A stretch of 64,000 nt of DNA. Origin: Rapidithrix thailandica. GTDB lineage: Bacteria; Bacteroidota; Bacteroidia; Cytophagales; Flammeovirgaceae. Within the stretch, counting starts at the first letter, position 1; each line of letters opens with the position of its first letter. The DNA lies in contig NZ_JBDKWZ010000020.1 of NCBI RefSeq assembly GCF_039710355.1, positions 62,001 through 126,000 on the forward strand, in the 5' to 3' direction. The translations under genes and the position numbers were made by a program. The notes under the pieces are model-generated. The model was not told the origin of the DNA, did no database searches, and saw only the letters and a program-made list of their open reading frames with translations. Below, piece by piece: positions 26,628 through 35,170 of the stretch.

Positions 26628-27232
26628 ATGCTTATTCTTTCTTTTATACTGATGTTGGGTAATATCGTTTGACAAAGGAATCCGTTTTCTAAAAATTCCG
26701 ATCAGACAAAAAAGCAACTTCGTTTCACAACAGTTTACAAATTTTACCTAATACGATGCAATTTTATTTATAAAAAGCAAAGTTGTTTTTTTAGAAACCT
26801 CCCCTTAAAATGCCATAAAGACACCTAGTACACCCCCTGAAATGTCAGAATGGCAAAGTAACCGGTCATAAATCGCTTGGCACTGGGATTGTTTTTATCG
26901 GATATAAAGTCAGTTTGTTTGGGTTAGCCTACTCCCTTCTTCTCCGGAATAAAGGAAAATGGTCATTGAGTTTATCACTATGCGATTTACCTACAAAACT
27001 AAGACAAAGTCAGTGAGTAAAAAAATGACAATAAAAACCTCTGACAAGCTTTGACAATCAGCTGGTTGCCTGGTATATTCATAGGCTATATTCAAAGCGC
27101 CCCTGGCTTTTTTTAACATTAATTATATTTTCTTAAGAGCGATTTAACAGCCATTCACCCGGAAATTACCGTTTTTCGAATTGTGAAAACCTTAAACGAA
27201 AGTTATACATACTCTAAAATAGAGAAACTATT
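26628..27232. other. Non-coding region, 605 bp, before htrA
   Basis: Divergent control region. It contains a sigma-54-like site at 26878-26892, three TGACAA motifs at 27026, 27042 and 27052, and an E. coli-style TTGACA-N17-TATATT at 27051-27079. No ORF is supportable. Confidence 0.5.
26878..26892 (+). promoter_or_regulatory. Sigma-54 (RpoN) promoter-like sequence
   Basis: TGGCAC-N5-TTGT matches the -24/-12 consensus TGGCAC-N5-TTGC except for the last base, with the required 12-bp step between the GG and GT dinucleotides. It points toward htrA but would leave a leader of about 330 nt. Activity depends on the host having RpoN and an enhancer-binding protein, neither of which is in the window. 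Confidence 0.3.
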
Positions 27233-28708
27233 ATGAAGACTACCATCAAACTAATTTTGGCAGGTATGATCGGTGGTATGATTACCCTAGGATCGTACAA
27301 ACTCTTTGAGCCGGAACAAGCCTCCCAACAAAATTATCCCCGGGAAAACATACCTGCTCGTTACAGCAACTATTCGGTCAACAACGCTCATAAAGTTGCT
27401 GAAGCAGCCTTGGATTTTACTTATGCCGCTGAAAAAACCGTGGATGCCGTGGTTCATATCCGCTCGGTCAGTAGCCGTACGACAGGTGGCCCTCAACAGA
27501 TACCCGCTCCTTTCCGGTTTTTCTTTGACGAAGAGGACCTTGGCAGAGGCTATCAACCCCAACCTCAAGTGGGTAGTGGGTCCGGAGTGATCATTAGTAA
27601 AGACGGATATATTGTAACCAATAATCACGTAATTGATAACGCTGACGAAATCGAGGTAACCCTACATGATAACCGCAGCTTTGCAGCCAAAGTAGTGGGT
27701 ACCGACCCCTCAACGGACATTGCCGTAATAAAGATTGATGAAGAGAATTTACCTTCTTTGACCTATGGAAGCTCAGATGCCTTAAAACTTGGCGAATGGG
27801 TATTGGCGGTAGGGAATCCCTTTAACCTTTCGTCAACGGTAACGGCAGGAATTGTCAGTTCCAAGGCCAGAAACATCCGGATCATCCGTGACAATGCGGC
27901 CATTGAGTCTTTTATCCAAACAGATGCCGCGGTGAACCCGGGAAACAGTGGCGGAGCTTTGGTCAACTTGCGAGGAGAACTGGTGGGCATTAATACCGCT
28001 ATTTCATCTCCTACCGGCTCCTACACCGGGTATGCCTTTGCGGTTCCTGTTACCATTGTGCAAAAAGTAGTGTCGGACTTAAAAACCTACGGCAAAGTCC
28101 AAAGGGCTTACTTAGGAGTGTATATCCGTGACATGAGTAGTAAACTGGCCGAAGAACTGAAAACTACTATTACCGAAGGGGTATATGTAGACAGCTTGGT
28201 AGTAGAAGGTGCCGGAGACCTGGCGGGGATTCAGAAAAAAGACATCATTATGAATGTAGACGGAAAACCGGTAAAATCCGTAGCCGAACTGCAAGAAGCA
28301 ATCGGTAGAAAGAAGCCGGGAGATGTGGTAAAAATATTGCTTAACCGCAATGGCTCATCCAAAACACTTTCCGTAGAACTCAAAAACAGAGAAGGAAGTA
28401 AAGACCTGGTAAAAGCACATAAAAACAGCACCTTACAAGAATTGGGCGCTGAGTTTGAAACCTTAAGCAAACAGGAGAAAAAAGAATTGAACCTCGAAAG
28501 CGGTGTTCGCTTAAAAAAGTTGTATCCTGGTAAGTTACGTTCTAAAACCCAAATGAAAGAGGGTTTGATCATAACCAAGATAAACAATAAGTTAATCAAT
28601 TCCGTAGAAGATTTAATAGAGGAGTTAGAAGATACGAAAGGTGGCGTATTGATTGAGGGGATGTATCCGGGAAAAGACGGAGTTGAATATTTCGGATTTG
28701 GCATGTAA
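27233..28708 (+). CDS. htrA: HtrA/Deg family periplasmic serine protease
   Basis: Degrades or refolds damaged envelope proteins in the periplasm. The 491 residues begin with a membrane-anchor or signal segment (about 4-24). The trypsin-like domain carries the triad H132 (TNNHVI), D162 (STDIAV) and S239 (GNSGGA). PDZ1 covers about 285-380 (YLGVYIRDMSSKLAEEL, GDLAGIQKKDIIMNVDGKPV) and a second, shorter PDZ about 400-491. Two PDZ domains put it with DegP/DegQ. It has a long regulatory region upstream and a terminator 30 bp downstream, so it is monocistronic, fitting a stress-induced gene. Confidence 0.96.
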   Translation: MKTTIKLILAGMIGGMITLGSYKLFEPEQASQQNYPRENIPARYSNYSVNNAHKVAEAALDFTYAAEKTVDAVVHIRSVSSRTTGGPQQIPAPFRFFFDEEDLGRGYQPQPQVGSGSGVIISKDGYIVTNNHVIDNADEIEVTLHDNRSFAAKVVGTDPSTDIAVIKIDEENLPSLTYGSSDALKLGEWVLAVGNPFNLSSTVTAGIVSSKARNIRIIRDNAAIESFIQTDAAVNPGNSGGALVNLRGELVGINTAISSPTGSYTGYAFAVPVTIVQKVVSDLKTYGKVQRAYLGVYIRDMSSKLAEELKTTITEGVYVDSLVVEGAGDLAGIQKKDIIMNVDGKPVKSVAELQEAIGRKKPGDVVKILLNRNGSSKTLSVELKNREGSKDLVKAHKNSTLQELGAEFETLSKQEKKELNLESGVRLKKLYPGKLRSKTQMKEGLIITKINNKLINSVEDLIEELEDTKGGVLIEGMYPGKDGVEYFGFGM

Positions 28709-28737
28709 TTGTTCACTTTCATATTTAAACAGGCAGA

Positions 28738-28765
28738 CCCGGCTTCTTAAGCCGGGTTTTCTTTT
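28738..28765 (+). terminator. Terminator after htrA
   Basis: CCCGGCTT (28738-28745) and AAGCCGGG (28749-28756) form an 8-bp GC-rich stem with a 3-base loop, followed by TTTTCTTTT. Confidence 0.85.
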
Positions 28766-28841
28766 ATGTCTGCCTTCCGTGCGAAAAACTCAGACCGGTC
28801 ACACTCCTCCCTTTCTACAGGCCTGATCTACATGCCTGGAA

Positions 28842-30050
28842 TTAAAAATCAAAGAAATAACTTACCCCTACTTGTAACCTCACTCCGTTTTCTGTGATTT
28901 TAAAATCTTCATCATTTTCCTTTTCCCAATAATTAAAATAGTACAGCATTGCATCGAAGGCCAATTGGTCGGTTACAAATAAAGGATATCCCAACCCCAA
29001 GCGTATCTCTCTGATACTATTGGTTTGTTTATCGGTTTCTCCGTCATCTTCCTCCTTAAAGGTTATTGTACCAAAGTTGACGGCTCCATAGGCATAGGGC
29101 ATATAGTTTTTCACGGGGAGATGTATACGTGCATTGGGCCCGGCGATAAACCAGGTATCGGTATCTTTCTCATCTCCACTTTTATACCGGTCCCAGCCCA
29201 CGTCCAGATCCAGACCTAAAGCAATATTGTCCCAAAAATAATACTGAACCATGGGTGAAAAGCTAAAGAAGGTACCGTTTTCATCATTGGGGTTGGTATC
29301 CGGCTCTTCATCAAAATTCAACAGGTCAAAGTCGGCAATACCGGTTCCTGTGATAAAAGTCCCGGCAGAAAAGCGATCCGGATAATTACACATCCGGCCG
29401 GTATTGACATCCCGCTCATGTGAAAAGAAGTAATTCACCCCCACATCTATCATCAACCCGTTTTGTTTATCTTTGAAATCGGTATCTCCGGATTTTCGAT
29501 TAAAAAAGCCGTATGCAAATTTAATATCCCCTACTACCCGGTCGGCAATTTCCGTTTCAAAACCAACACCAAAATTCAGGAAAGACAGGTTGTCCGTATT
29601 GCGGTTGGAAGAACCGTTCGATTTGGTTTTAATATATTCCCAACCAAAACCGCCTTCGGCAAAGGCAAACAGTCCATGTTCTTCAAAGGGGTAGTAACGC
29701 ACTTGGGGAGCAAACGTCAAATCGGATATGGTGACCCTATTGTCAGAGCCTTCCGTTTTACTGCTCGAAGAAAAATAACTGACTTCCAAACCTACCGCCA
29801 GGTTATCAATCAGAAAGTAATTTGCGGTAGGAGAAAAACCAAAACTTCTGAAGTCGGTAATGGTTTCGGAAGCATTTTCACGCTTTTGCCTGTAAAAATT
29901 CAAATGGGTGCTGAAATCTACAAACCAGTTGCCCTGGGTATGCAACCCGTAGCTAGCTGTATTGTCAACACTTTCGTCTACTTGAGCATAGGAGGAACAA
30001 TACACCAGACAACAAATCATTGCCAAACAATGGTAAATCCATGGTTTCAT
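28842..30050 (-). CDS. Outer-membrane beta-barrel protein with tandem barrel domains
   Basis: From the ATG at 30050 the protein has 402 residues with a signal peptide ending near CSSYAQ (residue 22). It is built of two similar barrel units of about 180 residues. The first has SPTANYFLIDNLAVGLEVSY and FAPQVRYYP; the second has SPMVQYYFWDNIALGLDLDV and GPNARIHLP at matching positions, and each ends in aromatic strands (VGVNYFF and VGVSYFFDF). This points to internal duplication of an OMP_b-brl type domain. The upstream frame start would add 18 residues in front of the signal peptide. Ligand or function is unknown. It is monocistronic by spacing. Confidence 0.85.
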   Translation of the reverse strand: MKPWIYHCLAMICCLVYCSSYAQVDESVDNTASYGLHTQGNWFVDFSTHLNFYRQKRENASETITDFRSFGFSPTANYFLIDNLAVGLEVSYFSSSSKTEGSDNRVTISDLTFAPQVRYYPFEEHGLFAFAEGGFGWEYIKTKSNGSSNRNTDNLSFLNFGVGFETEIADRVVGDIKFAYGFFNRKSGDTDFKDKQNGLMIDVGVNYFFSHERDVNTGRMCNYPDRFSAGTFITGTGIADFDLLNFDEEPDTNPNDENGTFFSFSPMVQYYFWDNIALGLDLDVGWDRYKSGDEKDTDTWFIAGPNARIHLPVKNYMPYAYGAVNFGTITFKEEDDGETDKQTNSIREIRLGLGYPLFVTDQLAFDAMLYYFNYWEKENDEDFKITENGVRLQVGVSYFFDF

Positions 30051-30202
30051 AAGAATTCTATTTAAATAAAGAATGGTAAGTGGTGGATAGTAATGCCAGG
30101 GCAAATCCGTTTGTGGTTTTTAGGATGCCCTGGTATTTCTGTAGTTGTTGCCTGTTCGGGTAAGGACTATTGACTGGCTTATCAAAAGTGTATTTGAGGA
30201 AA

Positions 30203-30862
30203 TTAATCGTTGATTGCGGTATTCAAAAAATGGTTAAAGGGTTTCATGGCTTCAAATACTTGTAAAAGATACTGTTCAAAACCATTTTCCAAAACGGTTT
30301 TGTCCTGTATGGGATGCATCATCAGATAACTTTTGAACCGCAACAAATCGATATGCGGATGGTCTTTAGGATAGCCTTTAGGAGCCGTTTTGAGCTTCTC
30401 CCCTTTAATCTCGGTAAAATACTCTACAAATTTTTGGTCTTGAATCAGCTTCAAAAAGTCTTCGGTGTTATAATCAATCTCCTGCCGGATCTTTGCCAGC
30501 TGCTGACCACCAGGCATATATACGCCTCCTGCCAGAAAGCTCTCACCGGGTTGTAAGTGAACATAGTAACCTGCCATCCCTGACTTCCTTCCCCCCGGGC
30601 ATATAAATGCACCAAAGTTTTCTTTGTAAGGGCGCTTATCCTTACTAAATCGAATATCCCGGTTAATACGGAAGATACACTGTTTCGCTTCCAATACACC
30701 CAATGTATCGTCCAACTTGGATACACCTGATATCACGGATTCTACCAACGATTTAAATGTTTGACGGGCCTTTTCATATTCAGGCTTATTTTCCATCATC
30801 CATTCTCGGTTATTGTTTTCGGATAGTTTTGTTAAAAAATCGAGTGTTTGACGTAAGTCCAT
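30203..30862 (-). CDS. DUF2461 / TIGR02453 family protein
   Basis: A 219-residue protein with the family layout: TLDFLTKLSENNNREWMMENKPEYEKAR at the N-terminus, FRINRDIRFSKDKRPYKENFGAFICPGG in the centre (about 62-91), GYYVHLQPGESFLAGGVYMPGG, and PKGYPKDHPHIDLLRFKSYL near the C-terminus. Function is unknown across bacteria and fungi. No signal peptide, so cytoplasmic. It lies downstream of queE but a terminator separates them. Confidence 0.92.
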   Translation of the reverse strand: MDLRQTLDFLTKLSENNNREWMMENKPEYEKARQTFKSLVESVISGVSKLDDTLGVLEAKQCIFRINRDIRFSKDKRPYKENFGAFICPGGRKSGMAGYYVHLQPGESFLAGGVYMPGGQQLAKIRQEIDYNTEDFLKLIQDQKFVEYFTEIKGEKLKTAPKGYPKDHPHIDLLRFKSYLMMHPIQDKTVLENGFEQYLLQVFEAMKPFNHFLNTAIND

Positions 30863-30992
30863 AGTAATAATGAATTAAAGAAGTTACAGGATTTAAATGG
30901 TGTAAGATACGCTCTGAAAGACGGCTGGATTTACCCGGTGCAATACCCTTAGTCGTAAGTGTGTGTTGACGAAATACAACTAAACCTATCAT

Positions 30993-31034
30993 AAAATTAA
31001 AAAAGGGAGCAGGTCTATCTCTTCCCTACTCCCT
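30993..31034 (-). terminator. Terminator after queE
   Basis: On the minus strand GGGAGTAGG pairs with CCTGCTCCC (one internal mismatch; 31033-31025 and 31013-31005), followed by TTTTTTAATTTTAT. Confidence 0.6.
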
Positions 31035-31121
31035 ATATTTCTATGTTTAATTTGGCAAGCGGCTTTCAGTCTCTTATAAACTTCAATGCACTTTCAAATT
31101 AGTAAAAAATCAGATGCTATG

Positions 31122-31778
31122 CTATGGAATATCCATGAACTTATGGGTTTGCAAGGAAATATTCCATTGTGGATTTTGCTTTACATAGTCGACAATCAAG
31201 GGCATCACCTCTTGTTGCTTACTCCATTCCGGTTGTAAAAGCAAATGACAATCCTCACTCACCTGTGCAGCATGTTCTTCAGCCCAACGAAAATCCGATT
31301 TGTTATACACCACTACTTTGAGCTCATCCGCTTTCTTCATCACTTCCGGCAAAGGAGCTTTGAATTTTTTAGGGGAGAGGCATACCCAATCAATATGCCC
31401 GGAAAGAGGGTGGGCTCCGGATGTTTCAATATGCACACTAAATCCATTTTCTTTCAGTGCAAAAGTCAGCGCATCCAAATTATGCATTAACGGCTCACCT
31501 CCGGTAATTACTGCTTTCCGGCCCGGGTACTCCATGGCCCCGGCCACAATTTGCTCTACGGTTTGTTGAGGATGCTTGTCCACCTCCCATGATTCTTTCA
31601 CATCACACCAAAAACACCCGACATCGCAACCTCCCAAGCGGATGAAATACGCAGCATGTCCGGTATAAAACCCCTCGCCTTGCACCGTATAAAAAGCTTC
31701 CATCACTGGCAAACTCGTAGCAGGCACTGTGCCTTTCACGCTTGCCTTCCAATCCGGATCCGAATATTTTACTAGCAT
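31122..31778 (-). CDS. queE: 7-carboxy-7-deazaguanine synthase
   Basis: Radical SAM enzyme that contracts the ring of 6-carboxy-tetrahydropterin to 7-carboxy-7-deazaguanine in queuosine synthesis. The 218 residues include VQGEGFYTGHAAYFIRLGGC and the cluster-binding cysteines C51, C55 and C58 (CX3CX2C), then TGGEPLMHN and SPKKFKAPLPE. This is a full-length Bacteroidota-type QueE. Other que genes are not in the window. It lies 78 bp downstream of folD on the same strand, which may allow co-transcription. Confidence 0.95.
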   Translation of the reverse strand: MLVKYSDPDWKASVKGTVPATSLPVMEAFYTVQGEGFYTGHAAYFIRLGGCDVGCFWCDVKESWEVDKHPQQTVEQIVAGAMEYPGRKAVITGGEPLMHNLDALTFALKENGFSVHIETSGAHPLSGHIDWVCLSPKKFKAPLPEVMKKADELKVVVYNKSDFRWAEEHAAQVSEDCHLLLQPEWSKQQEVMPLIVDYVKQNPQWNISLQTHKFMDIP

Positions 31779-31856
31779 ATTTTATCTCTATTTCTAAATA
31801 GCGGACAAGGGAGTATGGCCATCCCTCCTTTCTCCATCCCGACTGTTGCCCAGTCT

Positions 31857-32729
31857 TTATTTCTTTTCAGCGGCCAATAATGTATTCTTTAACAAAGAAA
31901 CGATTGTCATAGGTCCCACACCTCCCGGTACAGGAGTGATATAGCTACACTTTGGAGCTACTTCGTCAAATTTCACATCCCCCTTCAGGGCAAATCCTCT
32001 TTTTTTGCTTTCGTCCGGTACACGGGTGATTCCTACATCAATCACCACTGCGCCTTCTTTCACCATGTCCGCAGTTACAAATTCCGCACGGCCCAATGCC
32101 ACCACCAAAATATCCGCTCTGAGAGCTTCTGCTTTTAGGTCTTTTGTACGACTGTGCGTCAACGTGACGGTACAATTCCCCACTTTTGTATTTCGCGAAA
32201 GCAGGATACTCATCGGACGTCCGACAATATGGCTTCTTCCGATGACCACACAGTGTTTGCCTTCGGTTTCGATATTGTAGCGTTCCAATAATTGCATAAT
32301 ACCGTAAGGTGTAGCCGGCAAAAACGAAGGAATATCTAACACCATTCTACCAATATTTGTCGGATGAAAACCATCCACATCTTTTTCCGGGTCTATCGCT
32401 TCGGTTACTTTTTGCTCGGAGATATGCTTGGGCAAAGGCAATTGCACAATAAACCCATCGATATCCGCATCCTTATTCAGGGCATCAATTTGTCGTAACA
32501 GCTCTTCTTCACTAATGGTATCTTCCAAGGTGATCAAAGTAGACGTAAATCCCACTTTTTCACAGGCTTTTACCTTTGCATTGACGTATGTTTGGCTGGC
32601 GCCATCATTCCCTACCAATACCGCAGCCAAATGAGGTTGCTTGCCACCCTTGGCAACCAAAGCCTTTACTTCTTCTGCAATTTCCTGTTTGATAATTTCC
32701 GAAGTCTCTTTTCCGTTGATTAACTGCAT
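31857..32729 (-). CDS. folD: Bifunctional methylenetetrahydrofolate dehydrogenase/cyclohydrolase
   Basis: Interconverts methylene-, methenyl- and formyl-tetrahydrofolate with NADP. The 290 residues carry YVNAKVKACEKVGF (catalytic Lys region, about 50-63), the QLPLPKHI loop, DVDGFHPTNIGR, the nucleotide-binding VVIGRSHIVGRPMS and the C-terminal TPVPGGVGPMT. Length is standard. It is divergent from aat with 365 bp between the two true starts. Confidence 0.97.
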   Translation of the reverse strand: MQLINGKETSEIIKQEIAEEVKALVAKGGKQPHLAAVLVGNDGASQTYVNAKVKACEKVGFTSTLITLEDTISEEELLRQIDALNKDADIDGFIVQLPLPKHISEQKVTEAIDPEKDVDGFHPTNIGRMVLDIPSFLPATPYGIMQLLERYNIETEGKHCVVIGRSHIVGRPMSILLSRNTKVGNCTVTLTHSRTKDLKAEALRADILVVALGRAEFVTADMVKEGAVVIDVGITRVPDESKKRGFALKGDVKFDEVAPKCSYITPVPGGVGPMTIVSLLKNTLLAAEKK

Positions 32730-33094
32730 TGTATAAAAATTTGGTTGGTGTTAATGATCTTAGTTTCTCTAAAAAAGCCGGGATACCCAATACCGCTCCT
32801 TCCCCTCCTTCACAGATATTGTCCGTTTCAAATCTCTTCCTTGGTCAATGGCCCTTTCTCCTTCTCATATTTTTTTGCAAATTTGGAAAAGTAAAGATTG
32901 AAAAAATAATTTTTTGAAATTTTTTGCTCGTTTCCGCAAGTTATTATTGAAAATTGCAGCGCGAAATGGAATCAACCGTTGAAAAGTACTCTTACAGGGC
33001 TTTGATTTTTCTTTCAGGGACTTGTGATTCTCAGGTACACACTCTTGAAAGGACACACGGACAAGTTTACAACCATCGACAGATACGCCCAGTT
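32730..33094. other. Non-coding region, 365 bp, between folD and aat
   Basis: The frame open from 32954 is part of this region if aat starts at 33095, as its family length indicates. AT-rich around 32870-32950. I see no RNA motif or strong repeat. Confidence 0.5.
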
Positions 33095-33802
33095 ATGCCA
33101 GTTTTCAGACTCGACACTAAAGAAGTTTACTTTCCTCCGGCCTATCTGGCAGATGACAGTGGCTTATTGGCTATTGGAGGAGATTTATCCAAAGAAAGAT
33201 TACTGACGGCCTATAGTATGGGGATTTTTCCCTGGTACAATCCCGATGAACCCATCTTGTGGTGGTCGCCCAACCCCCGCTTTATCCTCTACCCCTCCCA
33301 GATTAAAGTATCCAAGAGTATGCGGCAAGTCTTACGGCAAAATAAATTCGAAATTACATTTGATCAAGACTTTGAGGGCGTCATCAGAGGCTGTCAAAAC
33401 ATCCCCCGCCCCGGCCAACAAGGCACATGGATTACCCAGGAATTCATCGATTCCTATCAACAACTGTTTGATATGGGTTTTGTACATTCCGTGGAAGTAT
33501 GGCAAAACGGAGAGTTGGTCGGAGGGCTGTATGGCGGGTATATGGGAAAATGTTTTTTCGGAGAATCCATGTTTGCCAAGGTAAGTAATGCCTCCAAAGC
33601 AGGCTTTATCATGCTGGCAAAAAACCTGGATGAACAAGGATTTGAATTGATCGATTGCCAAGTCCATACCGGCCATTTGGAAAGCTTGGGAGGTGAAATG
33701 ATTCCCCGGCTGGACTTTTTAAAAATCCTGGAAAAAAACTATCAGGAAAACTATCGCAAAGAAGACTGGAGCAATCATTTCCGGACGGATTTTGAATTCT
33801 AA
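33095..33802 (+). CDS. aat: Leucyl/phenylalanyl-tRNA--protein transferase
   Basis: Adds Leu or Phe to N-terminal Arg/Lys of proteins, marking them for ClpS-ClpAP. The frame extends up to 32954, but the ATG at 33095 gives 235 residues beginning MPVFRLDTKEVYFPP, the usual start. Motifs: GLLAIGGDLSKERLLTAYSMGIFPWY (about 25-50), WWSPNPRFIL, GTWITQEFIDSY, SVEVWQNGELVGGLYGG and LIDCQVHTGHLESLGGEMIPR. The long leader would hold a charged extension unlike the family. Confidence 0.95.
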   Translation: MPVFRLDTKEVYFPPAYLADDSGLLAIGGDLSKERLLTAYSMGIFPWYNPDEPILWWSPNPRFILYPSQIKVSKSMRQVLRQNKFEITFDQDFEGVIRGCQNIPRPGQQGTWITQEFIDSYQQLFDMGFVHSVEVWQNGELVGGLYGGYMGKCFFGESMFAKVSNASKAGFIMLAKNLDEQGFELIDCQVHTGHLESLGGEMIPRLDFLKILEKNYQENYRKEDWSNHFRTDFEF

Positions 33803-33845
33803 AAAAGCCCTATTCCTGCATCATCATACATAGGGCTTTTCTATT
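33803..33845. terminator. Bidirectional terminator between aat and isoaspartyl peptidase gene
   Basis: AAAAGCCCTA (33803-33812) pairs exactly with TAGGGCTTTT (33831-33840); an A-run precedes and CTATTT follows. Confidence 0.75.
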
Positions 33846-33924
33846 TGGAAAACTCGCAAAATCTTCAGCGCCGACAAAACAGCAAAAGCATTTCTGTTCT
33901 AGCTAATTCCTGTCAGGACATTGG

Positions 33925-34935
33925 TTAATCTTTGAAAATTTTCACCACAATCGTACCGTCCTCTTTCACATACCCCCGGTACATACCTGCGGTATTAAAG
34001 GGCATGGCTACGTTACCTCTCTGATCTACGGATATGATCCCCCCGGAACCTCCTCTTTCTTTCAGTTTTTTCATAATCACATGATTGGCGGCTTTCTCTA
34101 AAGACCATTTTTTATACTCCATCAAAGCACTAATATCATAAGCCACTACCGAGCGGATAAAATATTCCCCATGCCCCGTAGCCGAGACGGCACAAGTGGC
34201 ATTGTTCGCATAGGTACCCGCACCGATTACCGGAGAATCACCGATCCGGCCATAGCGCTTATTCGTCATCCCTCCGGTAGACGTTCCTGCTGCTAAATTA
34301 CCGTGTTGGTCCAAGGCGGCAGCACCTACTGTTCCGAATTTAAAATCATTGTACTCGGCCGGTTCCAGCATCCCTCGGTCCTTTTCCGCATCTTTGGCCC
34401 TTTCCAATTGTTTTTGCCTCCGTTCTGTCCGGAAATAAGAGGGCTCAACCATTTCCAAGCCTTGTTCTTTGGCAAATAACTCGGCACCTTCCCGTGCCAT
34501 CATCACATGGGGAGAATGCTCCATTACCGCAATAGCCGCTTCCACCGGGTTCCGGATGGTCGTAACTCCGGCTACCGCTCCTGCATTGAGTGTTTTACCA
34601 TCCATCACCGAAGCGTCCAATTCATTTTTTCCGTCATTGGTATACACCGCTCCTTTCCCGGCATTAAATAAAGGGGAGTCTTCCAATACTTGGATACTGA
34701 CAGAAATGGCTTCCAAACTCGTCCCCCCTTTTTCTAAAATGTGATAACCTGACTGTAAGGCTTCGGTGAGTTTCTCCCGGTATTGTTGCTCCAATTCATC
34801 GCTCATATTTTCCTTCTTGATTGTTCCCGCTCCACCGTGGATGACCAATGTAAATTTCTTTCCTGACTGAGCAAAAGCTCCCCAGACAAGCCCAAGGGAA
34901 AAGCTTAACAGGAGTACAAAATATCTTAATTTCAT
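33925..34935 (-). CDS. iaaA: Isoaspartyl peptidase / L-asparaginase, plant-type (Ntn hydrolase)
   Basis: Cleaves isoaspartyl dipeptides and asparagine. The signal peptide ends near residue 22 (WGAFAQ), so the enzyme is periplasmic. VIHGGAGTI (31-39) and the GKGAVYTNDGKNELDASVMDG block are typical. Autoproteolysis is expected before T202 in FGTVGAAALD, giving a free N-terminal threonine nucleophile; TSTGGMTNKRYGRIGDSP follows. The 336 residues are full length for the type 2 asparaginase family. Monocistronic. A periplasmic location suggests scavenging of peptides or asparagine. Confidence 0.95.
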   Translation of the reverse strand: MKLRYFVLLLSFSLGLVWGAFAQSGKKFTLVIHGGAGTIKKENMSDELEQQYREKLTEALQSGYHILEKGGTSLEAISVSIQVLEDSPLFNAGKGAVYTNDGKNELDASVMDGKTLNAGAVAGVTTIRNPVEAAIAVMEHSPHVMMAREGAELFAKEQGLEMVEPSYFRTERRQKQLERAKDAEKDRGMLEPAEYNDFKFGTVGAAALDQHGNLAAGTSTGGMTNKRYGRIGDSPVIGAGTYANNATCAVSATGHGEYFIRSVVAYDISALMEYKKWSLEKAANHVIMKKLKERGGSGGIISVDQRGNVAMPFNTAGMYRGYVKEDGTIVVKIFKD

Positions 34936-35101
34936 AGATGCTGTTGTTTAAAGTGGATAAATGAATAAATATGTGTTCAGATTGCATTCCAGAGATCATC
35001 AAACACAGTTCAAAACACCGGTTTCCACCGATCATTGATTCCGGTACCGGTTCGAAAAACTCATAAAGTTACCCTTTACCTTCTCAGAGGATTTCTATAG
35101 T

Positions 35102-35109
35102 TAATTTTG
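35102..35109 (+). promoter_or_regulatory. Candidate -7 box for GH13 gene
   Basis: TAATTTTG fits TAnnTTTG and would start transcription near 35115, downstream of the first in-frame start, which supports the ATG at 35171 as the real start. Confidence 0.4.
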
Positions 35110-35170
35110 AATGTGTAATTTGTCAAAAAAAGCAAACCAAACTTTGAGAACCAAAATTTTGACTATTAGC

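Noticed and set aside
29463..30065. 200-codon frame antisense to the duplicated barrel gene
   Set aside because: Shadow frame of the outer-membrane protein gene; no motif or start signal.
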